DNA from: G965261475 sp965261475 [NCBI: bacterium] | Lineage (GTDB): Bacteria > SAR324 > XYD2-FULL-50-16 | Assembly (NCBI GenBank): GCA_965261475.1 | Contig: OZ253454.1 | Coordinates: forward strand, 558,001-622,000 | Reading direction: 5' to 3' | Length of the DNA: 64,000 bases | In this document: positions 35,459 through 47,585 of the stretch, piece by piece | How positions within the stretch are numbered: position 1 is the stretch's first letter | Layout: each line of letters begins with the position of its first letter | Notes under the pieces: model-generated | Seen by the model: the letters and a program-made list of their open reading frames with translations, nothing else | What the model was told of the DNA's origin: nothing | The model's database searches: none | Made by a program: the position numbers and the translations under genes

Positions 35459-36139
35459 CTATTTACGAATCCACCCTCTCCATTGAAAAATACTAAAAAT
35501 TACATTATTGAGTGCTGTCGCTAAATATGTCAAAGCAGCAGCTTTTAGGATTTCCTGTGCTAGAGGTATTTGCTTCTTGTTGATATATTTTCCTGCTTTT
35601 AGCATTGGCAGTGCTTTTAAAAAACTAGCGTCCCATTCTAAGGGCAATGTACAAAAGTGAATTATTATGTTAATCAAAGATGCTCCAAGGTAAAACAACA
35701 AGGCAAACAATCCGCTAATTGGACGAAAAGCAAATAAAAATGGTGTAATCATTAGCATAATAGTGCTTATAACTCTTAGGCTTTGAAAAATTTTTAATAA
35801 AAAAAATCTTGCTCTTAGTAGGATGCTACCTGAGTAGTCTTGCATCGCATGACCCACCTCGTGGGCTGCTATGACTATAGCGCAAAGAGACTTTCCGTGG
35901 TAGTTTTGAGGACTGAGAGCGATAACTTTCTTTACTGGATCGTAATAATCACTTGCTTTTTGTTCTATTACTTTGACTTTTAGAATAGATAATTTTTGTA
36001 ACAAATGCTTGGTAAACTCGGCGCCTGTGCCTTGAATATTATCTAAATTTTGTCTGTTTTTTGCAAAAACTTTTTTTACCCAGTATTGTGGAAGCAGCGT
36101 CAGAATTAAAAACAGAATTATTCCTAAAATTTGAAGCAT
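35459..36139 (-). CDS. YugP-type membrane zinc metallopeptidase
   Basis: 226 residues. An N-terminal membrane helix, the zinc motif HEVGHAMQ in VIAAHEVGH, three more hydrophobic segments and a PLEWDASF block with a probable third ligand match the neutral zinc metallopeptidase 2 family (B. subtilis YugP). The substrate is unknown. Its ATG (36137-36139) is only 8 bp from the ATG of the divergent lpxK, so each promoter must lie in the other's coding sequence or overlap the starts. Confidence 0.88.
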   Translation of the reverse strand: MLQILGIILFLILTLLPQYWVKKVFAKNRQNLDNIQGTGAEFTKHLLQKLSILKVKVIEQKASDYYDPVKKVIALSPQNYHGKSLCAIVIAAHEVGHAMQDYSGSILLRARFFLLKIFQSLRVISTIMLMITPFLFAFRPISGLFALLFYLGASLINIIIHFCTLPLEWDASFLKALPMLKAGKYINKKQIPLAQEILKAAALTYLATALNNVIFSIFQWRGWIRK

Positions 36140-36147
36140 AATAAAAT

Positions 36148-37170
36148 ATGAATGTGTTAAGGTTTGTTTATTTTGTTTTATACCTTTTTTTTCGTATATT
36201 TTGCAAGTTTCAAAAACCTTACAAGGCGCAACTTCCTATTATTTCAGTAGGTAATATTCTTGTGGGTGGTACTGGTAAAACTCCTTTTGTTAGCTGGCTC
36301 ATAGGTTTTTTAAAACAAGAAGGATTTTCTCCTATTGTATTGACTAGAGGTTATCGCTCTGTTGGCAAAGGAATTAGAGTGCTAACCAATATCCAAGATA
36401 AAAAAACAGAAGTAAATGTTTACGGAGATGAGGCTGCTATGCTTTCCATGTTACATCGCACAACACCTATTATTGTTTCTGCAAATAGAATAGCTAGTTT
36501 AAAAAAATATTCCTTTTTAGGTGATATAGCTATTTTAGATGATGGTATGCAACAGTTAAAGATCAAAAAAGATTTAGACATAGGGTTGGTAGATGCTTTA
36601 GTAGGCTTTGGCAACAAAAAGCTGTTGCCTCAAGGAAGATTGCGAGAGCCTATGAGGGAGCTGCAAAGGAATGATTTTTTTTTGCTTTCTCGTTGCAACT
36701 TACAAAAAAATAAACAACAATTGACTAGTATTACTACAGAGCTTCCTAAAGATAAAACCTACTACAAGTTGAACTTACATGCTAACAGTTTAGTGAGTTC
36801 TAAAAATTTACAAAACTACAGCATCCAAAAATTACGAAACCAGAATGTTGTTTTATTTTCTGGGATTTCTAATCCGCAAGGTTTTAAATTTTTGGTAAAA
36901 ATTTTTTTGGGTCCAAAGGGAAGAATTCTGCAAACTTATAATTTTTGTGATCATTTTCAATATACTAAAAAAGATTTAGAGCGTATTTTTGCTGTGGAAT
37001 ATTTGACGAAAGCCTTGTTTCTAACAACCGAAAAAGATTTAGTAAAATTATTTTACTTTCAGGATATTTTACCAGAATTTTTTATTTTACAAACAAAGTT
37101 AGAGCTTCCTGTAGCTTTGATAAGACACTTAAGAAAATTTCTAAAACAACATAAAAATAAAAAAATATAA
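36148..37170 (+). CDS. lpxK: Tetraacyldisaccharide 4'-kinase
   Basis: 340 residues. Phosphorylates the lipid A precursor at the inner membrane, direct evidence of a lipopolysaccharide outer membrane. A hydrophobic N-terminus (1-20) precedes the unusual P-loop SVGNILVGGTGKTPF (GGTGKT at 40-45). DDGMQQLKI and LLPQGRLREP are family blocks, and LTTEKDLVKL lies near the end. The N-terminal tail is about 15 residues shorter than in E. coli. It starts the overlapping cluster lpxK-hisE-hisG: the stop TAA shares its last A with the hisE ATG. Confidence 0.93.
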   Translation: MNVLRFVYFVLYLFFRIFCKFQKPYKAQLPIISVGNILVGGTGKTPFVSWLIGFLKQEGFSPIVLTRGYRSVGKGIRVLTNIQDKKTEVNVYGDEAAMLSMLHRTTPIIVSANRIASLKKYSFLGDIAILDDGMQQLKIKKDLDIGLVDALVGFGNKKLLPQGRLREPMRELQRNDFFLLSRCNLQKNKQQLTSITTELPKDKTYYKLNLHANSLVSSKNLQNYSIQKLRNQNVVLFSGISNPQGFKFLVKIFLGPKGRILQTYNFCDHFQYTKKDLERIFAVEYLTKALFLTTEKDLVKLFYFQDILPEFFILQTKLELPVALIRHLRKFLKQHKNKKI

Positions 37171-37487
37171 TGAAATTTGAAAAATTTAATGAAATTTTTG
37201 ATATAATAGAGCAAAGAAAAAATTGTGCTACTACAGAAAATTCTTATGTATCAAAACTAAAATCACAGGGTATAGATTCTGTATTAAAAAAAATAGGAGA
37301 AGAAAGTGCAGAAGTTATTATGGCTGTCAAAGATAAAAAAAAATCAGAAATTATACACGAAGTAACAGATCTTTTTTTTCACCTATTAATTTTGCTTAAT
37401 TTTGAAGATATAACACCTCAAGAAATAGCCAATGAGTTAGCACAAAGACACATTAAGAAAAAAACAAATGATACAAAGAGAAAATAA
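37170..37487 (+). CDS. hisE: Phosphoribosyl-ATP pyrophosphatase
   Basis: 105 residues with a MazG-like all-alpha fold. The EEXXE-type metal motif is in KKIGEESAEVIMAVKD, and the second acidic element in HEVTDLFFHLLILL. SYVSKLKSQGIDSVLKKIGEES is the standard HisE N-terminal block. It hydrolyses phosphoribosyl-ATP, the second step of histidine synthesis. It overlaps lpxK by 1 bp and hisG by 20 bp. The rest of the his pathway is not in the window. Confidence 0.9.
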   Translation: MKFEKFNEIFDIIEQRKNCATTENSYVSKLKSQGIDSVLKKIGEESAEVIMAVKDKKKSEIIHEVTDLFFHLLILLNFEDITPQEIANELAQRHIKKKTNDTKRK

Positions 37488-38322
37488 ATTGTTATTAGCG
37501 ATTCCTAAAAAAGGCAGATTAAGTCACGATAGCGAAGCAATTTTACAACAGGCAGGAATACAGTTTAAGAAAAGTTTTCGCAGCGATATTGCTTTTTGTC
37601 AAAAATTACCATTGGGGATAGTTATGTTGCCAGCTAAGGATATTACTAGCTATGTTGCAAGAGGAGAAGTAGATTTAGGCATTACAGGAGAAGATTTAGT
37701 ACTAGAATCAAAACTAAATGTTCACAAAAAAATATCTTTAAACTATGGTAAGTGCCAACTTTGTGTGCTAGCTATGACAAAAGATGTATTACAGGTAAAA
37801 GATGAGGTAGTGGTTGCTACTTCTTACCCCGTACTCACCAAAAAATTTTTTCAAAAAATATCTCAAAAGGTCAGCGTTATAGAGCTTTCTGGATCTGTAG
37901 AAATAGCTTGCGCCTTAGGACTTGCGGATCTAGTGGTAGATTTAGTAGATACAGGAGAGACTATTAAAGCTATGGGTTTGCAAATTTTACATGTTATTTT
38001 AGAATCTGAAGCCTGTCTGATCGCTAACTCTCGTACCAATCATCCAAAGTTGGTAGAAAAAATTTGTTTGCGTATAGGTGGGGTTTGCAAAGCTAAAAAA
38101 TATTGTATGATTGAGTATAATATTCAAAGAAAAAATTTACTTCAAGGGGAATTGCTTACACCGGGTGGGATTTCTCCTACTATTATGCCTTTAGAGCATA
38201 AAGATTGGGCAGCTGTGAAAGCTTTAATTGTTAAAGAAAATTCTGTTGACATTATGGAAAAATTAGAAAAAATAGGAGCAAAAGATATTCTTATTTGCGA
38301 TATTCAAAATTGCCGAATGTAA
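37468..38322 (+). CDS. hisG: ATP phosphoribosyltransferase, long form
   Basis: 284 residues. Catalyses the first committed step of histidine synthesis from ATP and PRPP. AIPKKGRLSHDS at the N-terminus, YVARGEVDLGITGEDL in the middle and the PRPP loop LADLVVDLVDTGETIKAMGL are diagnostic. Residues from about 210 on, including LTPGGISPTIMPL and WAAVKALI, form the ACT-like regulatory domain of the long hexameric HisG, normally inhibited by histidine, so no HisZ partner is needed. It overlaps hisE by 20 bp. Confidence 0.95.
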   Translation: MIQRENKLLLAIPKKGRLSHDSEAILQQAGIQFKKSFRSDIAFCQKLPLGIVMLPAKDITSYVARGEVDLGITGEDLVLESKLNVHKKISLNYGKCQLCVLAMTKDVLQVKDEVVVATSYPVLTKKFFQKISQKVSVIELSGSVEIACALGLADLVVDLVDTGETIKAMGLQILHVILESEACLIANSRTNHPKLVEKICLRIGGVCKAKKYCMIEYNIQRKNLLQGELLTPGGISPTIMPLEHKDWAAVKALIVKENSVDIMEKLEKIGAKDILICDIQNCRM

Positions 38323-38328
38323 ATCAAA

Positions 38329-38877
38329 ATGCTTATAGAAGGTGGAATTCTAAAAAAAATTTATATTGAAGTTATTGAAGAAAAAGGACTACGTCCTACC
38401 AAAAGTAGAATTCGTGCTAGTGTTTTTGATATACTAACTCATAAAATTACTTTTACTGATTGCTATTTTTTTGATCTTTTTGCTGGTAGCGGAGCTATGG
38501 GTATAGATGCGATAAATCGTGGGTTTACCAAAAGTTTTTTTTTTGAGAATAATAGGAGAATATTTAACGCTCTGAGACGAAACTTAAATAATCTGCCAAA
38601 AAATTTTGAAACAGAGCTTTATTTTGGAGATAGTTTTCTTATTTTACAAAAACTTTCATTTTTAAAAAATATTGCTAAGGTTTTCTTTGTGGATGCTCCT
38701 TATACTTTTATTTATGAAAAGGAACTGCTAAAATTGATTAGAGAAGTTTCTGTAGCTGGTGACATATTGATTATTGAAAAGGATCAAGATATTACAAAAA
38801 TTTTAAATGAAAATAATATTTGTGTTTCAAAACTTAAAAAGTATGGCAAAATTTACTTGCATTTTATGGAATTTTAG
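38329..38877 (+). CDS. rsmD: 16S rRNA (guanine966-N2)-methyltransferase
   Basis: 182 residues. SAM-dependent methyltransferase: GLRPTKSRIRASVFDIL and the SAM loop DLFAGSGAMGIDAINRG match RsmD. The catalytic motif, usually DPPY, reads DAPY (FFVDAPYTF). It modifies G966 of 16S rRNA during 30S assembly. It lies 6 bp after hisG, and its 3' end overlaps the next gene by 35 bp or more. Confidence 0.88.
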   Translation: MLIEGGILKKIYIEVIEEKGLRPTKSRIRASVFDILTHKITFTDCYFFDLFAGSGAMGIDAINRGFTKSFFFENNRRIFNALRRNLNNLPKNFETELYFGDSFLILQKLSFLKNIAKVFFVDAPYTFIYEKELLKLIREVSVAGDILIIEKDQDITKILNENNICVSKLKKYGKIYLHFMEF

Positions 38878-39604
38878 AAAAAAAATAGCAGGGTTATTGT
38901 TATTGTTTTTATTATTCTACAACAATCTTTTTGCTACTGGCTCTTTAATTACATCTCGTAACTATTATTTTTTTAAAGAACCAAGTTACACTAGTCAAAG
39001 ATATTATATTCCTAGACATCAAGCTTTTAATGTTTTAGATTTATACAAAAACAAAGAAGGTCAATATTTTTTTCTTGTCAAAGCTAATGTCATCAAAAAA
39101 AAAGAAAAAAAAATAGGGTTTGTTTTTGTGAATACTACTTTAAAAAAAGATGCTATTGTTCAAGTATTTCAAAAAATACCTGAAAAAACGGCAGATATTT
39201 TAAATTATTATAATCTAGCATCTTTAGAATTAAAATTTATAGCAGAGGCAGGTGCATCAAAAATATTCCCCTTTCAAAATTGGTATAAGGTTACGTATAA
39301 CTTTGATGTTCCAGAAGAAGTTTGGGTCTCGGAGTCTGTAGCTATTTATCGTTTTGATAAATCTGCTCTGTGGCTTTCTACAAAATTCCAAGAGTTAGCT
39401 GCAGAAGGTATAGCTCGCAAAAAAAAGAATAAAATATTAGCTGGTATTGTAGATAAAACCTACTCTAAAAAGGAAGTGTTATTAACCTTAGGTTTGCCAC
39501 TTGAAACCAGCGAAAAAAATAATTTAGTCGAATTAATCTACAAGGATCGAAAAATTATTCTAAAACAAAATATAGTTACACAAATTATTTTAAATAAGGA
39601 ATGA
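38843..39604 (+). CDS. Exported or membrane-anchored protein of unknown function
   Basis: 253 residues from the ATG at 38843; a start at 38807 is possible but would increase the overlap with rsmD from 35 to 71 bp and put charged residues before the signal. A hydrophobic segment (about 17-32) ends in LFATGS, consistent with signal peptide cleavage. The mature part begins with a short SH3-like stretch (SRNYYFFKEPSYTSQRYYIPRHQAFNVLDLYKNKEG) and has a later KKEVLLTLGLPLETSEKNN segment resembling SmpA/BamE-type repeats. This is only similarity by eye; no family is assigned. It overlaps tyrS by ATGA. Confidence 0.65.
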   Translation: MAKFTCILWNFRKKIAGLLLLFLLFYNNLFATGSLITSRNYYFFKEPSYTSQRYYIPRHQAFNVLDLYKNKEGQYFFLVKANVIKKKEKKIGFVFVNTTLKKDAIVQVFQKIPEKTADILNYYNLASLELKFIAEAGASKIFPFQNWYKVTYNFDVPEEVWVSESVAIYRFDKSALWLSTKFQELAAEGIARKKKNKILAGIVDKTYSKKEVLLTLGLPLETSEKNNLVELIYKDRKIILKQNIVTQIILNKE

Positions 39605-40863
39605 AGTTATCTCAAGAAATTCAAGAAAGAGGATTTATAGAAGCTGTAACTCATCAAACGATTTTTTCAAAGCTAGATTTAGAAAATATTTGTTTTTATG
39701 TAGGGTTTGACCCCTCAGCAGATAGTTTTCATTTAGGGCAATTGGCGGTTTTTCGTTTAATATCTTTACTTCAAAAAAATGGACATACTCCAATTTTGTT
39801 AATAGGAGGATCTACTGGTAGTGTTGGGGATCCCTCTGGGAAGGATACAGAAAGACCACTGCTTAGTAAAGAGCAAATTAGCAATAATATAGCAAAGTTA
39901 CAATTACAGTTTCAAAAGTTTTTTGATTTTAAAAGAGTTAACGGAGCACAAATTTTAGATAATTATAGTTGGATGCAACATTTTAGCTATCTAGATTTTT
40001 TAAGAGATATAGGAAAATTTTTTCCTGTTAGTAGCATGATAGGCAAAGAGTCGATAAAAAGTAGATTACAAGGAGCTGGTATTACCTATACAGAATTTAG
40101 TTATATGCTATTGCAAGCCTATGATTTTTATTTTTTATCAAAAAATAAAAATTGTTTTTTGCAATTAGGAGGCTCTGACCAATGGGGGAATATTATTGCA
40201 GGGATCGATTTGATTCGCAGGATTTCTAGTAAACAAGCTTATGGTTTGACTATGCCTTTAGTAACCACAAGAGATGGTGCGAAACTTGGGAAAAGTGAGG
40301 GTAATGCAGTATGGCTAGATAAATCAAAAACTTCTCCGTTTCAGCTTTATCAATACCTTGTACGCTCTGATGATAAAGATATTATAAGATTGTTGAAATT
40401 GTTGAGTGACTTGTCTTTAGCAGAAATAGCAAGGTTATCAGCTTTACATGAAGCTAGTCCTCATTTACGAAAAGCACACCAAGCATTAGCAGAGAATGTA
40501 GTATTAGCACTACACGGAGTAGAAGAATTAAAAAAAGTTCAAAAAGCCAATAGCATTTTTTACGGAGATCTTGTAGGTAAAATAGATGATAAGCTAGTTT
40601 TAGAAATTTTTGAGGATGTCTCATTTTATAAAGTAGCTGAAGACAAAATTATCAAAGGATGGGACCTAGTAGAAGCATTAGTAGTTATAGGCGTCGTGGA
40701 TTCTAATAGTAAAGCAAGAAAACTAATAGAATCTGGAGGTATTTATCTCAATAATCAAAAAACTACTGTAGTAACTACAAAAATCACCAAAGAACATAGA
40801 ATTTCAAAACAATTTATTTTACTTAGAAAAGGAAAAAAAAATTATTATTTGATAAAATTTTGA
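39601..40863 (+). CDS. tyrS: Tyrosyl-tRNA synthetase
   Basis: 420 residues. YVGFDPSADSFHLGQL holds the tyrosine-binding Asp and the HIGH-like HLGQ; QLGGSDQWGNI contacts substrate; KLGKSEGNAVWL is the KMSKS counterpart. The C-terminal S4-type RNA-binding domain (VDSNSKARKLIESGGIYLNNQ) is complete. The ATG overlaps the stop of the preceding gene, so it is the last member of the lpxK-to-tyrS cluster. A 218-bp gap follows before the ATP synthase genes. Confidence 0.97.
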   Translation: MKLSQEIQERGFIEAVTHQTIFSKLDLENICFYVGFDPSADSFHLGQLAVFRLISLLQKNGHTPILLIGGSTGSVGDPSGKDTERPLLSKEQISNNIAKLQLQFQKFFDFKRVNGAQILDNYSWMQHFSYLDFLRDIGKFFPVSSMIGKESIKSRLQGAGITYTEFSYMLLQAYDFYFLSKNKNCFLQLGGSDQWGNIIAGIDLIRRISSKQAYGLTMPLVTTRDGAKLGKSEGNAVWLDKSKTSPFQLYQYLVRSDDKDIIRLLKLLSDLSLAEIARLSALHEASPHLRKAHQALAENVVLALHGVEELKKVQKANSIFYGDLVGKIDDKLVLEIFEDVSFYKVAEDKIIKGWDLVEALVVIGVVDSNSKARKLIESGGIYLNNQKTTVVTTKITKEHRISKQFILLRKGKKNYYLIKF

Positions 40864-41081
40864 TCTTATTGTAGCCTCTTGTTGAAGGTATTAGGTATTT
40901 TTATGATGGTTGAAACGAAGCAAAAGCGTAAAGTGGTGACTTTAAAAAGGTGTTTTGTGCTCTAGGTGGTAGATTAGACAGTATCAAAAATTTTAGGACT
41001 TTAATATATTATCATAGTTAGCAAGCAACATTTCTGTTTGCTTTTAGGCTGAGCTGGCTTGCAAGTTTAACACAAAAATAA
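40864..41081. other. 218-bp leader region of the ATP synthase genes
   Basis: No gene is seen. It includes GCAAGCAACATTTCTGTTTGCTTTT, a small hairpin with a T-run near 41020-41045, which could end tyrS transcription or act in the atp leader, and GCAAG/CTTGC halves around it that could form a larger stem. TATTAT near 41010 is a candidate -10 without a good -35. Confidence 0.3.
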
Positions 41082-41522
41082 ATGGAAAATAGTATTTTTG
41101 ATTTTGGTTTGTTGCATTTAGAATGGACGAATGTAATTTTTACATTGGTTGTCTTTTCTGCTTCTATTTTTTTACTACATGTACTACTTTTTCGACCAGT
41201 CATTAGAACCATTCAAAACAGAGAGAATTATCAAGGATCAGGAGAAAACAAAATTATAGAATTGCAAAATAGTATTGACAATGCAGCAGCAGAAATAATT
41301 AGTTTACAAAAAAATTCTTCAAAAACAATGCTAGATTATAGAGCAAAACAAATGCAAGAGGTAAAACAAATCGCAGATGGAATTATTCAAAGTGTTAAGA
41401 AGAAACTGGATGCTGAAAACCAAGAGTTTCGCCATCAATTAAAGCTTGAGATTGATCAACTAGAGCTCAACATAGATCAATTTTCCGATACTCTAGTAGC
41501 ACAATTAAAACAAAAAATATGA
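41082..41522 (+). CDS. ATP synthase F0 subunit b' (AtpF-like)
   Basis: 146 residues. One N-terminal membrane span (about 15-40, TNVIFTLVVFSASIFLLHVLLF) is followed by RPVIRTIQNRE, the typical exit of b-type subunits, and a long charged coiled coil. Two b-type genes in a row are found in cyanobacteria, alphaproteobacteria and deltaproteobacterial-type operons. It forms half of the peripheral stalk. It overlaps the next gene by 4 bp (ATGA). Confidence 0.85.
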   Translation: MENSIFDFGLLHLEWTNVIFTLVVFSASIFLLHVLLFRPVIRTIQNRENYQGSGENKIIELQNSIDNAAAEIISLQKNSSKTMLDYRAKQMQEVKQIADGIIQSVKKKLDAENQEFRHQLKLEIDQLELNIDQFSDTLVAQLKQKI

Positions 41523-42084
41523 AAAAAATAGCTACTTCTATATTTTGTTTTTTATTTTTATTATTTGTTATTAAAATTTTTGCTGCGACTAGTGTTATCA
41601 CTAACGCTAATTGGAAAGATTTATTGCTTAAGGTTACGAATTTTCTTGTTCTTGTTAGTTTAATTTGGTTTTTTTTTGGTAAAAAAATTATTTTAGTATT
41701 AAAAAATGCAGTGCAAAGTGATTATGATATTTTTTTTACTGTTTTAAAAAAGAAGCAGGAATTAACGAACAAATTACAAGAATTATTAGTCAATATTGAG
41801 AAAGAAAAAATCAGGCATCAACAAGTAGAAACTGCTTATTTTCACGAGATAGATTTAGAGAAAGATCGAGTACAAAAAGAATCTGAAGCCTACTGTCAAA
41901 AATTAAATAAAAATAACGCTATTGTTTTGAATCAAGAATATAAAGCAGCTAAGCAACTACTATGTAAAAAAATTTTTTATAAAGCTCTAGAAAAATTAGA
42001 ACAAGATATTCGTAACAAAACTATATCTATTGCGCAAGAAAAATACCTAACCAATTTTGTTAATAAGGTTCAACAAATCAAAAG

Positions 42085-42088
<4 letters not shown>
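41519..42088 (+). CDS. atpF: ATP synthase F0 subunit b, with signal peptide
   Basis: 189 residues. The N-terminus (KKIATSIFCFLFLLFVIKIFAATS) looks like a cleavable signal peptide, then NWKDLLLKVTNFLVLVSLIWFFFGKK is the usual b-subunit start and membrane span, followed by a coiled coil. A b subunit with an added signal peptide next to a b' gene is a pattern I associate with deltaproteobacterial atp operons. The gene overlaps both neighbours by ATGA. Confidence 0.85.
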
Positions 42089-44144
<2,056 letters not shown>

Positions 44145-44148
44145 TGAT

Positions 44149-45024
44149 ATGACCAATCTCAAAGACATCCGCAAGAGAATTATTGCAATAAAAAATACGC
44201 AGAAAATTACCCGTGTAATGGCTATGATTTCTGCTGCTAAATTGTATAAAGCTAAGCGTAGTATTAGTAAAAGCAAACCGTATCATCTTGAGCTAAAAAA
44301 TATTTTTTTAGCTTTATGTAAAACAGATACAGAGTTGTTAAAAAGTTTTTTTAGAGAGCCAGCTCAGCCCAAAGTCAAAACAGCAGTATTACTTTTATCA
44401 TCGGATAGAGGACTCTGTGGTGCTTTTAATTCTGCATTATGCAAAAAATTATCTGCGTTTTTAGATAAAAATCAAAATACAGATTTATTTGTAGTAGGTA
44501 AAAAAGGAAAAGAGTTTTTTAAATATCATAATAATCTTGTTATTGTAGAAGGATATTATCAAGAAAAGGAAATAGAATTAAAAAATATAGTTCCAAAAAT
44601 AGCTCGAACACTAATGCAAAGCTTTCTACAAAAAAAATATGACGAAATTTATTTAGCTTTTAATTGTTTTGTTTCTTCTATTTATCAGGAGCCACAAATA
44701 CAAAAATTTTTGCCTTTATTGTTGGATAGAGAAATTATTGGAGAGAAGTCTCAAGCAGCTCAGATGCAACAAGCTATTTTTGAGCCTTCTTTAAAAGCAA
44801 TTAGTAATGAGTTATTGCCCGTGTATTTAGAAAATCTTTGTTACACTTGTCTTTTGGATAGTTTTGCTGGTGAGCACGCATCTCGCATGAGAATAATGGA
44901 TGCTGCCACAAATAATGCCAGGGATTTAATTACTAAATTGCAAATGCAGTATAATAGGGCAAGGCAAGCAAGTATAACTACAGAGCTTACAGAAATTATT
45001 TCTGGAGCAGAATCTGTGTCATAG
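44149..45024 (+). CDS. atpG: ATP synthase F1 subunit gamma
   Basis: 291 residues. The N-terminal helix DIRKRIIAIKNTQKITRVMAMISAAKL and the C-terminal ASRMRIMDAATNNARDLI...ITTELTEIISGAE are the two coiled-coil ends of the rotor shaft. SSDRGLCGAFNSAL is the other conserved block. It starts 4 bp after atpA; the 60 bp to atpD is the largest gap within the cluster. Confidence 0.97.
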   Translation: MTNLKDIRKRIIAIKNTQKITRVMAMISAAKLYKAKRSISKSKPYHLELKNIFLALCKTDTELLKSFFREPAQPKVKTAVLLLSSDRGLCGAFNSALCKKLSAFLDKNQNTDLFVVGKKGKEFFKYHNNLVIVEGYYQEKEIELKNIVPKIARTLMQSFLQKKYDEIYLAFNCFVSSIYQEPQIQKFLPLLLDREIIGEKSQAAQMQQAIFEPSLKAISNELLPVYLENLCYTCLLDSFAGEHASRMRIMDAATNNARDLITKLQMQYNRARQASITTELTEIISGAESVS

Positions 45025-45069
45025 TATTGACATTTGTGTTAATAATTCGCAGATTGATAATAATCTTAA

Positions 45070-46479
<1,410 letters not shown>

Positions 46480-46492
46480 ATAAACTAGAACT

Positions 46493-46876
46493 ATGTTGAA
46501 TATTGTACTTGTAACCCCGCAAAAGGAATTTTTATGCTCACCGTCTAGTGAAGTAATTATTCCTACCATCTCAGGAGAAATAGGAGTACTAGAAGGTCAT
46601 GTTAACTTATTTGCTAATATAACCTCTGGGGTTTTAAAGCTCAAATCTAAAGAAAAAACCGATTGTTTTGCTATACATCACGGGTTTGCTTATATTAACA
46701 ATGATACAGTGTCTATTGTAGTTAAACTTTGTGAACTTGCTCAAGAAATAGATAAAATTAGAGTTGAGGTTGCTGAAGGCAAAGCTATAAAAAATTTAAA
46801 TCACCAAGATCATAATAAGTGGGAGAATAAACTCAGACGCTCTTTAACTCGCAGGCAGCTTTTACAAAATTCTTAA
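46493..46876 (+). CDS. atpC: ATP synthase F1 subunit epsilon
   Basis: 127 residues. The N-terminal beta-sandwich block LVTPQKEFLCSPSSEVIIPTISGEIGVLEGH matches AtpC; the C-terminal helical hairpin is shorter and more divergent than usual, with a basic end (RRSLTRRQLL). Epsilon regulates the rotor. It is 13 bp after atpD and 21 bp before the ferredoxin gene. Confidence 0.92.
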   Translation: MLNIVLVTPQKEFLCSPSSEVIIPTISGEIGVLEGHVNLFANITSGVLKLKSKEKTDCFAIHHGFAYINNDTVSIVVKLCELAQEIDKIRVEVAEGKAIKNLNHQDHNKWENKLRRSLTRRQLLQNS

Positions 46877-46897
46877 AAAATTTAATCTTTTTCTCTT

Positions 46898-47149
46898 ATG
46901 GCAGAGATTAGTCAAAGATATCAAGACAATGTAGCTGGAAAATTTTATGTAGATAAATCTTGCATAGATTGCGGTTTATGCTCTGAGATAGCTCCGAATA
47001 ACTTTTGCCGTAGTAAACAGCAAGATCATGATGTTGTCTACAAACAACCAAGCACTAATCTAGAAGAGCAAGAATGCATACAAGCCTTTGATAATTGCCC
47101 TGTAGAAGCTATTGGTCTAGACTCAAGACAACACAATATTCAACAGTAA
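46898..47149 (+). CDS. [4Fe-4S] ferredoxin
   Basis: 83 residues. The cluster motif CIDCGLC (DKSCIDCGLCSEIAPNNF) and a distant NCPVEAI supply four cysteines for a single [4Fe-4S] cluster; one more Cys lies in QECIQAF. The class is the small low-potential ferredoxins often used by FNR, P450 or radical SAM enzymes. Being downstream of atpC may be chance. Possible partners in the window are the FNR at 26624 and the SPL-like radical SAM enzyme at 403. Confidence 0.9.
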   Translation: MAEISQRYQDNVAGKFYVDKSCIDCGLCSEIAPNNFCRSKQQDHDVVYKQPSTNLEEQECIQAFDNCPVEAIGLDSRQHNIQQ

Positions 47150-47385
47150 TTAACTAAGATTACGAATTATATTTTTATTATAATCCTTGATAATTCCGGG
47201 GTGCTCGCAAATCCAAACCAAAGGCATTCATAGTAATATTGGTATATCAGTAAACAACAGGCAAGCTAATTGTATTTAGTAATTTTACAAGTTTTGTTTT
47301 TAGCTCTTAACACTCAAACTATAAAAATTGATTTTATTTGTTTATTTAATGTAAAAAAGAATTATCTAGAGGCTCGTATTTGTTA

Positions 47386-47424
47386 AGCTATAAAATTAGT
47401 GTAAAATAGCTATTGTTTCTTTTA
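47386..47424 (+). terminator. Possible terminator upstream of trkA
   Basis: Stem AGCTAT/ATAGCT with a 14-nt loop, followed by ATTGTTTCTTTT. It is about 240 bp after the ferredoxin stop, so it would end the atp-ferredoxin transcript or an independent small RNA. Confidence 0.35.
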
Positions 47425-47508
47425 TATTTTAACTCAGTGATACTGAGTTATTATCAGCAAAAAATAAAAGAAGTAGATTGATTATTTAAATTAGGTTACA
47501 CAAAATAT

Positions 47509-47538
47509 TTGATAATGTTTTTGATAATTTTGTAAAAT
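47509..47538 (+). promoter_or_regulatory. Candidate promoter of trkA-trkH
   Basis: -35 TTGATA (47509-47514, 5 of 6), 18-bp spacer, -10 TAAAAT (47533-47538, 5 of 6), about 48 bp before the trkA ATG. Confidence 0.4.
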
Positions 47539-47585
47539 ATCTCTTTTTTAGGTTATCTTCGTAAAAAATCAGGTTTAGTTTTTTA

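Larger units (their letters stand above)
47150..47585. other. 436-bp intergenic region, the longest in the window
   Basis: No gene is seen. It contains AGCTAT/ATAGCT (47386-47411) followed by a T-rich tract, and then a perfect hairpin AACTCAG-TGATA-CTGAGTT at 47431-47449. The sequence TTTGATAAT occurs twice near 47508 and 47520, next to the likely trkA promoter. A small RNA here is possible but unproven. Confidence 0.45.
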
